A stretch of DNA of 64,000 bases from Fagopyrum homotropicum. Its lineage: Eukaryota > Streptophyta > Magnoliopsida > Caryophyllales > Polygonaceae. The number at the start of each line of letters is the position of its first letter. Position 1 is the stretch's first letter. Below the pieces are notes generated by a model. That model saw only the letters and a program-made list of their open reading frames with translations. It was not told where the DNA came from and ran no database searches. The position numbers and the translations under genes are program-made. This document shows positions 47,386-57,721 of this stretch, piece by piece. The stretch covers positions 8,217,001-8,281,000 of the forward strand of contig BSWB01000002.1 of the NCBI GenBank assembly GCA_033239125.1, given 5' to 3'.

Positions 47386-48375
47386 ATATGTTTATATGTG
47401 ATGTGTGATAACATGCTTGAAGGTTTATGTGAAATGTGATATGAATGGTTGTGGAATTATATGTGAATGTGGATATGTATGTGTGCTTTGAAATGTGAGG
47501 AAGGGTATAAAGTGTCCTTTGGGGACGGGATATTAGATACTTATATATATTGGAAGAGTGCGATTTGTATACCCTTACTGAGCGTGTGGCTCATTTTTGT
47601 TATATCCACATATTTTTCAGCTGCTCAGACTCGGCCTGATCAAGGCAAGGACGTTGGACCCAACACCTAGATTTGAGATCATATCAGGTGGGCTGTTGTG
47701 GGATGCTACCGCTCAGGATGTTTTGCATGGTTTTAAAACAGTTGTGTTTTGGTTAAACGGAGTTTATGACGTATGTTAGTATGTATATATGTTGTGAATA
47801 TGGTTGTAAGATAAAGTTTTAAAAATTTACGTTTTTCGCTTTTCCGCTTATTGTTTTAAACAGGGTTAATTAAATGGTAATCAACTAGAAATGAAATAGG
47901 TGTCACACGTAGCCATACTACGATTACGCATGGCGTATGCGTAGTATGGCTACGCATCCACCATGCGTAGTCGTACCCATTTTCCTTTATTTTTCTAACG
48001 AAATGAGCTTGTAGTTACGGCTACTCATTATTGTGTAGGCGTAGTCGGGTTATTTTGAATAGCACATTTCATGTGGTACGAATAGCAATCTCGATGGACT
48101 ACCTCTAGATTTCCTAAATGGTTTTCCGTCTTTAAAAAATAAAGGTGTGAAGTCGAATTGGGTATGATTATTTTTTGCATTTGGAATGTGAAATTGAAAT
48201 TAAGTTTAATTAATTTTATATTCGGGGTACATAATTAAAATTGAAATTTAATAAGTTACATACATGGGCCAGTGTGGTATTAGTTACAATGTCCTTGAGT
48301 TTCCCTTGCGTAATAGCTCTCCTATTCTAGCGACAACATGCTTACCAGTAGACCCAATTCCTAGGCCTATAACCA

Positions 48376-49501
48376 TATTGGAAGATATGTTATACTATAT
48401 TTAGAGAAGTTATTTTATTATTTTAGAATAGTTTTCATTTTATATTATATCGTGTAATCTTTGTTATTCTCCCCTAACTCTATAAACAAGGTGATAATAA
48501 ACTCAATATCAGTGTGATTCTACCTCCACCTTTTGTGTGGTCATCTCCACCATAATATATCATGGTATCAGAGCGGGTTCGATTCTATACCTATCGGCGT
48601 TCTAGGGCCACCAACCAACCGGCAACACCAAACAAAACAAAGAACAACCTCAATCCCTTTCGCTCAAGACTCATTGCCTCAAATTGAATAAATAGATTCA
48701 AAGGCAAGTCAACATGAGCGTCAGAAAAACACATGGCTCGCACTAGCTTTACACGTTCCGCCGACCAATTGACGGATCTGTTTACAAAGGCTTTATGACC
48801 GAGTATCAATTTCTCAAGTCCAAGCTCGATGTTGTGCGTCCATCCGTCACCCACCACCAGCTTGAGGAGGCATGATAAGATCGAGATCGAGATTGTGATA
48901 AGATCGAGATTGTGATAAGATCGAGATCGTAATAATATTAAGATTGTGATAATATCTTTGTTATTTAGTTTCCTATATATTAGGAGTTAATATTCTCTTG
49001 TAAAGACTATATAAAGACTATTATAATATCAACAAAATTGTGGTTCTACCTCCACCATTCGTGGTTCTTTCCACCATGTGCGGGTTCTCTAACCCTAACA
49101 TGTATCATGGTATCAGAACGTGTTCGATTCGGGACTTCAACATACCAATCCTCGCCAACTTATCGGCGTCTTAATCTACCTTGCCACCAATTTACTAGTG
49201 GTCATATCGATTTTACAAGTGGTGTTCGTGTCACCGCTCATTGTTGATCGAAGTGTTTTCTTTGCTATGAAATGGTCCAATCTTCGGCGTTCGTTTGCGT
49301 ATGTACGCTTTGACTGCGGGAGCGTATTGGAAGATATCCTATACCATATTTAGAGAAGTTTATCTTATTATTTTAGAATAGTTTCTATTTTATATTATAT
49401 CGTGTAATCTTTATTATTCTCCCCTATGGCGATAATAAACTCAGTATCAGTGTGGTTCTACTTCCGCCTTTTGTGTAGTCTATCTCCACCAAAATCTATC
49501 A
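48376..49501 (+). mobile_element. TRIM-like LTR element inserted in isomerase copy 4
   Basis: LTRs at 48376-48562 (187 bp) and 49325-49501 (177 bp), both starting TATTGGAAGATAT and ending in CA. The target duplication is AACCA (48371-48375 and 49502-49506). An intact primer binding site TGGTATCAGAGC abuts the left LTR (48563-48574), and a purine-rich tract GCGGGAGCG precedes the right one. The interior is only about 760 bp and has no polyprotein, just the tail of a copia RNase H (about 48765-48870). It also contains a second LTR-like piece with its own primer binding site. Confidence 0.88.
48873..49118 (+). repeat. Second LTR-like segment with its own primer binding site
   Basis: It begins TGATAAGATCGAGATC just after a purine-rich tract (CTTGAGGAGGCA) and ends at TATCA, directly followed by TGGTATCAGAACG (49107-49119). 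Its start resembles the LTRs of the TRIM-like copies at 7108, 14402 and 27278. Confidence 0.6.
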
Positions 49502-49663
49502 AACCATGCTAGATTCAACGTATTCAACTACCTTGTAAGCTGCAATTTTCTTTAGTTCATCTTGCGTGAGGATCACAAATGAAGGTTTGTTTGTCGGATA
49601 CGAACCTATCAGAGTACCGTTCTCCAAAGTGGGTTTTTCAGAAGGCAAAAAATGAATCACCAT

Positions 49664-50090
49664 CTCTGACAAAAAAAATCAATCAAGAAATCCAAAGCGA
49701 CGATTTTTGGATATGAAGACTACCCAAGACGGGTTAAAAATCGCAAGATTGAGGGGGTTTGGGGCTTGTGAGTTAAATTTCGTTATCCTGGTCTTGAGTG
49801 GTGACAAGGAATAACAAAAATGGACAAATAAAGGAGCGAAGCGGAGAGAAATGCGAGGGCGGAGATGGCAAAAGATTCGAAATTTGTGGGATTTCATTCG
49901 GGTTCTGGGCATGTAATAGCAATTAAGGTTTTTGTGGACGACACTAATTTATAAGAGAAAGCGGTAAGAGGCGACGAGACAGCGTTTATCATTACACATT
50001 TACACTACACGGTGTGGTCAACATTCAACTGATATTAGTCATCAAGCGGTGGATATTCTTTAATGATATCGGATTCGAATCCATGATATT
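49664..50090 (-). other. Leader and upstream region of isomerase copy 4
   Basis: Matches the leader and promoter region of copies 2 and 3 (36294-36706) with scattered changes. At about 50070 it runs straight into the sequence that lies beyond the Helitron in copy 3 (GATTCGAA), so it lacks that insertion. Confidence 0.75.
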
Positions 50091-50883
50091 GACCGTCGCT
50101 TTCTTGGAATTAGATCTGGACCTCACTTTTTCTTATGTTGACCAATGTTATTTATTCGGCGATTTTAAAAGATTTGATTTCGAGTATAATTATTTGTGGA
50201 ATTGAAATTGAATTTAATTAATTTCGTAGGGTAAAGAATTAAAATTGTGATTTAAAAAAATCCGTATTTGGGGTGCGAAACCGAGATTAGATTAAGCATT
50301 TCTCACTTGGGGTCCGAAACCGAAATAAAACAAAAGTTGTAATGAGTTAAGGGTGAATTTGATATGTAGCATTAGTTCATTAATATTGTTTAGTATTTGT
50401 CCACCTTACTAATTTTATTAGAATATGACATTATTTGAAAATTTAAGACTAAATTACCCTCACACAAGCAATTACAAGATTTTGTATTTATTATGTCTTT
50501 TAAATCATGATACACTTTAAACGTATATCTTGTAACTTATTTTATTGTACTAATTTTCTTGTACGAGAACTATTGTACTAATTTTCTTGTATAAAAATAA
50601 TTGTAACTAATTTTCTTGTATACGATTATTGTATCGTATACAAGTAACTCAAAAATATTAAAAATACTATTAGATTATTTTTATTGTACACAAATAATTT
50701 GGTTATTTCTTGTACTTGTAATTTATATACAAGAATTAAATAAAATATATTGTAACATATTAAGAAAAGTTGATATATTAAATAACGGTAAATTAGTCCA
50801 TTCATAAAAAAGATGCTATATACTTAATTATTTATTGAGGTGGACAAATACTAAACAAAATATATCATTAGGTGCATTTCATC

Positions 50884-51050
50884 AAATTCCCCATGAGCTA
50901 AATGATTTCGCACCCGATGTGCAAAATTGGATAATTTTATAAATAAAATATAAAGGTTCATCTAAAATTCCCCATGAGCTAAATGATTTCGCACCCGATG
51001 TGCAAAATTGGATAATTTTATAAATAAAATATAAAGGTTCATCTAAAATT
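50884..51050 (+). repeat. Perfect 81-bp tandem duplication
   Basis: Two copies of a unit starting ATTCCCCATGAGCTAAATG with no difference seen by eye, so it is recent or an assembly artefact. Confidence 0.93.
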
Positions 51051-51494
51051 AGTTTATTTAATTTAAATGTTCTTAAAAATATTGTGTAATGTGTTCACGA
51101 TTATGGGGTGTACTTGTGATTCTATCGAGTTATAAACTTGCTCTAGGTCATTACAGAGTCATCTATGTTGGCCTAGATCTCAAATAGAGTTTATAAATGT
51201 AAATATCATTATTGTCAAGAAGGACTCGGATCCCGTTAAAACTTGTCAGGAAGAGGTGATCATGACTATATAAGGGAGGTTGCCCCTCGTTCCCAAACCA
51301 TTTAAACAAAACTCCCTTCTAAATTTTCTAGAAAACAATTAAAGCTCCATTTGTTTAGCCATCTCCCATAATCAACCTACAACAAAACACACGAATTAAA
51401 GCTTGGCATAGTCATTTGACAAGACCAACGACTAAGAGTCACACGGTTGTTAATTTGAGAATACTTAGCTTGTGTTATTTACACGAGACAACAA

Positions 51495-51612
51495 ACTTTC
51501 ATTGGACGAAGCAAAGACAAATAAAAGAAATCACGCACCCCATGAGGTGCAAACATCCATTGGACGGAGCAAACACAAATAAATGAAATCATGCACCCCA
51601 TGAGGTGCACAT
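51495..51612 (+). repeat. 58-bp imperfect tandem duplication
   Basis: Two copies of a unit with CATTGGACG and CACCCCATGAGGTGCA. The latter forms a short hairpin (GCACC and GGTGC) in each copy. Confidence 0.85.
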
Positions 51613-52389
51613 GCCTTATAACTTTGTTAAAATTGTTTTGCTCGGTCAAATGAAAAGCCCGTGTTCTGCTCAAGCACATTCCGATTGTGCGTGAAGTGTT
51701 AAACGGAGGCGCATTGTGTTGTGCATAGAGTAAATCAACAACTTGTATGCATTTAACAATCCTAATTTTCAGTTATGGTAATTTACTTTTTTTTCCATAT
51801 CTGATTGAACCGTCGAATATCCTACAATAATTTACCGGATCGGATCAAATAACTATCCGCGAATATCTTGATCATTCGTTTGTTTTCAGAGCTTAAAACT
51901 TAATAACCGGATATGATTGTAGTCATCAAATCAAATAACAACCTGTGGATATTCGGATTCATTAGACCTAAAACTTATTACATTTCCTACTTTATTCATC
52001 AAAAACAATAAAAAGAACGCCATATGCAGCAAAGGCAAGAATGAAGTCTAATACAACGGATATTCGGATCCGTCGGTCCGACGGATCCGTCAGATCTAGC
52101 TCGTCTCATACAACAACCCTATAGATATCCACGGATGTTCGTCGATAAAAAAGTGTGACGACTAAGTAAACACCACTTTATCATTGATCTTAGTTCTTAA
52201 CTCATTGACGAATTTTCTAACACACAAGATTTTGCTTAAATGTTCTTCAGCTTCTTGGCTGACTTCAGTTCAGCTGCCAAAATTAAACGCCATATGCAGC
52301 AAAGGCAAGAATGAAGTCTAATACTGTACACAAGAATAATGAACAAAATAGGTACATTTTTGCTTAAAAACAAGATCATCAAAGAATTC

Positions 52390-53499
52390 CTATACATACC
52401 GTAACAGCTTCAAGTACATAACAACATATACAGATAAGGAGACGAGACCAAACACATGTTGCCATAACAGAAGAGCCGAAGCCTCCCGAACAGCATAGCC
52501 TTTCAAGTGCGTAATCGCCCCTAGTAAGATGGCACTAGGCGTCGTGTACTGTAACAACACTACAAACAAGTACATTCTATCCCCGGAAACAACCAAGTTG
52601 AGTTTATCAGCCAACGCAACTATCCCCATCCCAAACAAAGGTAGAACCACAAGCCTAGCTACTATAATCGCGATCATTACCTTGAGACCGAGTGTGGATT
52701 CACTACTCGCCTCAGCAAACATGCTTCCTACTACAAGCATTACAGCCGGAACCATTGCCTCGCCTAAGATCTCTAAACTATCACTCACAAACAATAAAGG
52801 CGCATCATATCCGAAAACAAATCCTTTCAAATGAGGAACCATACCGACAATTATAGCTAGCACAGAAGCAATTGTAGGCGGTTGAAGCATATGTTTCATA
52901 GGAGTGTTGTTAATCTCGTTGTACTCTAGAGGCGGTTCTGGTTTTGGTTCTGATTCTGGTTCCGATTCCAGCCCATGGTAAACAAACGTATACGCGAGAA
53001 TCACAGCAATCCATTGAGCAAAGGAGACATAAGCCAGACCATTAGTTTGACAGTCAGAACCAAACATGTTATCTGAGCTATAACAAACAGAATGCACAAT
53101 GGAAATCGCGAGATTGCCCGTGTTCCCAAATCCGGTGACTATGATCACAAACCTCCTTAATTCAGGAGGTGGGTGACAAACTATGACCACAAAATACCCC
53201 AACAAGCAGCCTACAAAGGTGCTAATCAAGACATTGACAGGGATGAACCACCAATTGATGAAATTCTCTAGGGTAATTGATCGACCTAGGTTTACAAAGA
53301 CGAGGCAAGGCAAGAATAAGGCGAAAACAAGCTTGGCTAGGAGGTTGCAGGTTGATTTAGGGAGGGTTTTGAAATAGGAAAGCCCTAAACCTATGATTGT
53401 TAGGGTTAGCAGTTTCAATAGAGGGATGATAGCAATCGTAAGATCTTGAGGTCCAGATATGGAGTTTTCATTTAGCAATGCGTAGATCAATTGATGCAT
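52390..53499 (-). CDS. PIN-LIKES (PILS) auxin carrier family protein
   Basis: A single-exon frame of 369 residues. PILS proteins sit in the ER membrane and are held to control how much free auxin reaches the nucleus. The protein is hydrophobic, with about five spans on each side of a short hydrophilic loop. The loop (about 178-190) is an unusual Glu/Pro repeat, ESEPESEPKPEPP. Signatures: LPCLVFVNLG, NWWFIPVNV, GFGNTGNLAISIV, GLAYVSFAQW near the first half's end, and LLQYTTPSAILLGA near the C-terminus. The ATG at 53499 was chosen; the frame extends back only to a TTG. The length is somewhat short for PILS (about 390-460), mostly because of the short loop. It is likely closest to PILS2. It is divergent to the P450 gene with about 650 bp between starts. 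Confidence 0.92.
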   Translation of the reverse strand: MHQLIYALLNENSISGPQDLTIAIIPLLKLLTLTIIGLGLSYFKTLPKSTCNLLAKLVFALFLPCLVFVNLGRSITLENFINWWFIPVNVLISTFVGCLLGYFVVIVCHPPPELRRFVIIVTGFGNTGNLAISIVHSVCYSSDNMFGSDCQTNGLAYVSFAQWIAVILAYTFVYHGLESEPESEPKPEPPLEYNEINNTPMKHMLQPPTIASVLAIIVGMVPHLKGFVFGYDAPLLFVSDSLEILGEAMVPAVMLVVGSMFAEASSESTLGLKVMIAIIVARLVVLPLFGMGIVALADKLNLVVSGDRMYLFVVLLQYTTPSAILLGAITHLKGYAVREASALLLWQHVFGLVSLSVYVVMYLKLLRYV

Positions 53500-53713
53500 T
53501 TTGTCTGATAAAATCAAGAAACAAAAATCCTCATATGTTTTCGCAGGAATTCAGAAAGGTAATCGCATCAGTATAAGGAAATCAATCATACAAAATTGAA
53601 CATGATTTGAGAAGCACACAATCAATGAATGAAGATCGCTCATAAGCACTTACAAATCAAGGAGATACGAAGAATCGCCCAGATGAGAGGGTGAAGTTTA
53701 CGCTTTCGTCATG

Positions 53714-53716
<3 letters not shown>

Positions 53717-53751
<35 letters not shown>
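53717..53751 (+). repeat. Homopolymer of 35 T
   Basis: Lies between the divergent PILS and P450 genes, upstream of both starts. Length is prone to sequencing error. Confidence 0.95.
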
Positions 53752-53753
<2 letters not shown>

Positions 53754-54151
53754 CAAAAATGGGCTGTGTCAAGGATCAAATCCTATTTTATTTTCTTCTT
53801 GGTTAAAAATATCACGGTCAAAAATCAAAATATATGAATGAAGATTAGAGCTATAGCTGAAAACTAAGACAGCTTTGATCGGGTCAAAACAACAACTGAT
53901 TCTAATCTTATATCAAATTTGCAAAATTTCCATATGATTTGTGGTCCTATGAGCATCTTCTTCACAATATATGCTTACATCCTTCCGATTCTATACTTGC
54001 AGGATTTTACGAAATCAATTTCTGTTGCAAAGCAACTGATCTATAAATCCTCCATGGAGTTTCAGGACTTAACTTCATCATCAGCAAACAAAATTCTACA
54101 ATCTCACTCAAGAAACCAAATAGCAAAGCTAGCTACAAATCAAACCAAGGA

Positions 54152-56753
54152 ATGGAGAACCATCAGCTTTACTCCTACATACCAGTTCTTACAGCTCTGT
54201 TTCTCGTAACGAAATACTTACTTCGCCGGAACCGAAACGATCCGCCTAGCCCGTTCTCTCTTCCATTACTGGGACATCTCCACCTCCTCAAGCTCCCACT
54301 GCCACAGACCTTAGCCGGGCTATCAGCCCGATTCGGGCCCGTGCTGACCCTCTGGTTGGGCCACCGCAGAGTCCTCCTAATCTCGTCGCCGTCCGCCGTC
54401 GAGGACTGTCTCCAGAAGAACGACGTCGTATTCGCAAACCGACCAAGCCTGCTAGCCGGGAAGATTTTAGGATACAATTACAAAACCCTAATATGGGCGT
54501 CGTACGGTGATTTATGGCGGAGTCTCCGGCGCGTATCAACTTCGGAGCTCCTTTCCAACCACCGTCTCCAGCTTCTCGCCGGCGTTCGGGCGGATGAGGT
54601 TCAATCGATGGTTCGCCGGATTTTTAAGAGTTCCGCGGAAGACGAGAATCAGACGGTGGATGTAGATGTGAATTTGACTTTCTTTGAACTGATGCACAAT
54701 GTAATGATGCGGGTAATCGCAGGGAAGAGATATTACGGTGAAAAGATCGAAACAGAGGAAGGGAAGAGATACAAGCAGATACTCCAAGATCTGAAGGAAG
54801 GAGTGCTGAATCCTGGTGATTTCTGGCCATTTTTGAACTATTTTGGAATCGCAAAAAGGTCCGAGAAGAAATGCAGAGCTGTACATGAAAAGACAGACAA
54901 ATTCATGCAAGATTTGGTGGACGAGCACCGCTCGATCATGGAGAAAGAAGCATCCAAAAATGATTCTTCTGTAAGGAAGAACAAAAGCATGGTTGAAGTT
55001 CTTCTTACACTGCAGAAATCTGATCCCCAGTTTTACAGTGATGAAACCATTAAAGGCCTCATGCTGGTTAGTAAATTTCCAACTGATTCTTTTATAATAA
55101 TAAAAGAATTTGATTAAATAGATTTTTTTTACAAGACTTTTGTTTTATTATATGGTATATTTATTAGAGAAAACTACATTAAACCACCCTTAATAATCAC
55201 TCTTTTGCAATAAACCACCCCTTATAAAAGTTTTAGCATCAAACCACCCTTAATGTTTAACTATTTATAGTAAACCACCCCTAATAATTTTTTTGGCATA
55301 AAACCACCCTTAATTTCTAAATGTTTGCAATTAACCACCCATGCTAATTAAAATTACTTCAAATAATTCAAAATTGAAGCATTGACAAAGTAAATTTTCA
55401 TTATTAATATCACAATTAATTTCTATAGTTTCATTAAGTAGTATAGTTTGGTTAGTATCACAATTTATACTAGAAAAATAATCAAAAAAATTATACAAAA
55501 TTTATTACCCATGTACAAAAAATAAAAACTATAGAAATTTTATTTTCACTAATTTATATACTATTTCATGTTTTCAAGCCTAAATTAAAAAATATATATT
55601 TTTAATAAGCTATATCTTTAAAAAGACAACGTTTAATTTTGTGCATAACACAAGAGTATTTTGGCTTATGGATTGTTCATGGGTAATAAAATTTGTTTTA
55701 ATTTTTATTTTTCTAGTATAAATTGTAATACTTAACCAAACTATAATACTTAATCAAACTATTAAAATCATCTATGATATTAATAATTAAAATTTATTTT
55801 GTCTATACTTCAATTTTAAAATTATTTGAAGTAGTTTTAATTAGTATGGGGTGTTTAATTGCAAAAATTTTAAAATTAAGGGTGGCTTTATGCCAAAAAA
55901 ATTATAACGGGTGGTTTACTGCAAGTAGTTGAACATTAAGGGTGGTCTTATGCTAAATTTTTTATAAAGGGTGGTTTATTGCAAAAGAGTGATTATTAAG
56001 GGTGGTTTTATGTAGTTTTTTCTATTTATTAAATGAGTTTATATAGTAACGATGGTAGAAGGTCTAGTTAGTCATTTTATCCGACATGATTTTATTATAA
56101 CGGAGTGTGTGGATTGTCCGTAGGTTCTATTGGTGGCGGGTACGGACACTACAGCTGCAACAATGGAGTGGGCGATGTCACTCCTAGTTAATCATCAAGA
56201 CATCCTCGAGAAGGCACGAAATGAAATTGATTCCATCGTTGGACACGAACGCCTCGTTGAAGAATCAGACTTATCTCGTCTTCCTTATCTCCATTACATC
56301 ATGAAGGAAGCTATGCGAATGTACCCAGTTGGGCCGTTGCTAATGCCTCACGAGTCGTCGGAAGAGTGTGTGGTGGGTGGATACCGTGTTCCTAAGGGAA
56401 CTATGCTTCTAGTGAACGTTTGGGCTATACAAAACGACTCCGCGGTTTGGGAGAACCCGAGCGAGTTCAATCCGGAGAGGTTTATGAGCATAGAAGGCGA
56501 CGGAAATGGAAAGCTAGGACACAAGTTGCTTCCCTTTGGAGCAGGAAGAAGGGCGTGTCCCGGTGAAGCCTTGGCCATGAGGATTTTTGGGCTGACGTTG
56601 GCTTCTCTGTTGCAGTGTTTCGAGGTGGATAGGATTGGGGAAGAGTTAGAGGATATGGAATTGAAAGGTGGGCTTGCCATGCCTAAGGCTAAGCCACTGC
56701 ACGCCAAGTTCAAGCCGCGATCTGACATGATCAAGCTACTTTCTTCTGTTTGA
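54152..56753 (+). CDS. Cytochrome P450, CYP81 type, gene 1
   Basis: Exon 1 54152-55066 and exon 2 56124-56753, with GT-AG borders, give 514 residues, a normal length. It is an ER-anchored monooxygenase: an N-terminal membrane segment is followed by the proline hinge PPSPFSLPLLGH. Also present are AGTDTT (310-315) for oxygen activation, ExxR Glu367-Arg370, PERF (422-425) and the heme loop PFGAGRRACPG with Cys450. The sequence around the intron (KGLML, then VLLVAGTDTTAATMEWAM) and the single phase-0 intron are typical of CYP81. Family members hydroxylate isoflavonoids, glucosinolate precursors or herbicides; the substrate here is unknown. The 1057-bp intron contains a MITE (55167-56022). Confidence 0.94.
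55167..56022. mobile_element. Mutator-type MITE in the P450 intron
   Basis: 856 bp with inverted ends of about 170 bp built on AAACCACCCTTAATAATCAC. Ends are GAGAAAACTACATTAAACC and the inverse of GAAAAAACTACATAAAACC. A perfect 9-bp target duplication TATTTATTA flanks it (55158-55166 and 56023-56031). It has no coding capacity. It makes up most of the intron; gene 2's intron is only 71 bp. Confidence 0.92.
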
Positions 56754-57721
56754 AAGCCCAAGTACTGTATTATCATATTATGTAAAGGTGGAAAAATGGT
56801 TCTGAGATCTGTAGACGTGTGATTGAAATTTCCATGTTAAATAACATTCAACTACAAATTTCCTTTTATATAGGCTTTGTTGAACTCTCAAATCTTTAGT
56901 TCAGTTTGAAAACGGTAAGAATAATACTCGAAATCTAAATTATTTCGAATCAATCAAATTATGGCTCGTTTGGTAAGTTTATAAGAATAGTTTTAAAGCC
57001 CGTTTGGAACCGCTGAGAATCATTCTCGAAAATAAAATAATTTCGAATCAATCAAATTATGGCCCGGGAATCATAATCGAATAAAGAATTGAAATGAATC
57101 ATTCATGATATTTGATTTTATATTTGATTTTATATGAATTATAGAATGGTATTAGTATTATATTTAATAATACTGTATCATGTAAATTTTTTTTAATATA
57201 CAATTAAAAAAATTTAACTAAATGCTTAAAATACAAAGATGAATCAAACTACCAACTCAAATAATTAGGTATATAATTTATTCTATAAAATTTAAATTTG
57301 TATTGAACCAATTATATTGCCCAAAAGCAATATTTCGATCGTATTATTGTTAATTATCTAATTTAATAGTATTTTTTGAAAAAAAATTTACAAAATAGTT
57401 GAAACATAGCCATATCTTATTCTGTATATTTATACTAAATGGACATTAAAATATATTTGTCATACTACCACTTTTGGTTGAATGTCATAGAACGAAGTTC
57501 ACCTCAACAGTCAACAGTCACGGCTGCTTTAGCCATTGGTTTGAGATTGAAAAGTCAATCATAGTTTTGAAATCTCAAAACGTAATTTGAATTCTGACGT
57601 CGGCATTTCACCAAATCTGCAAGTATAGTTGATTAGTGAGATCTCAACACCCATAATTTCAAGTTTTCAATTCAACTTGCAATTTTCCTCTTGTTCTTCA
57701 AGCTGTGCAGAAATTTCATCA
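56754..57721. other. Spacer between the P450 genes; promoter of gene 2
   Basis: No gene. AT-rich. A short direct repeat with AATTATTTCGAATCAATCAA occurs at about 56938 and 57036. The last ~100 bp before the ATG of gene 2 form an in-frame open leader back to 57629. Confidence 0.6.

Larger units (their letters stand above)
37987..47907. mobile_element. Solo LTR of about 2.3 kb, split by a gypsy element
   Basis: It starts TGTAACA and ends TGTCACA, flanked by a 5-bp direct repeat CGTAG (37982-37986 and 47908-47912). Without the nested gypsy element it is about 2345 bp with no internal domain, which fits a solo LTR from a large gypsy-type element. A TATA-like region and a ~47-bp tandem repeat (39505-39640) lie inside. 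The lineage is not determined. Confidence 0.82.
37847..48089. mobile_element. MITE with 19-bp inverted ends, interrupted by a solo LTR
   Basis: The ends are ATTGCTATTCGTACCACAT at 37847-37865 and its exact inverse at 48071-48089. Without the inserted LTR element the MITE would be about 320 bp. Its interior repeats CTACGCA and TGCGTAG in both orientations, for example near 37901-37925 and 47915-47975, so it could fold extensively. No clear target duplication was found. Confidence 0.7.
48289..49663 (-). pseudogene. Ribose-5-phosphate isomerase pseudogene (copy 4), split by a TRIM
   Basis: Read on the minus strand: ATG at 49663, about 50 N-terminal codons to 49502, then a 1.1-kb element, then about 30 more codons (48375-48289) ending near the KLKDIV region. 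The rest of the gene is absent. The 5' leader and promoter region are still recognisable to about 50070. Frame breaks include loss of a G in the CCCTTGCG stretch. It lies nearest to the PILS gene, so it may mark the ancestral isomerase locus. Confidence 0.9.
50091..52389. other. Intergenic, no gene recognised
   Basis: AT-rich. It contains a perfect 81-bp tandem duplication (50884-51050), an imperfect 58-bp one (51495-51612) and a short repeat AAACGCCATATGCAGCAAAG at about 52015 and 52287. Short open frames only. Confidence 0.55.

Noticed and set aside
48563..48574. Part of a tRNA gene
   Set aside because: TGGTATCAGAGC here is a retroelement primer binding site next to an LTR; no cloverleaf surrounds it.
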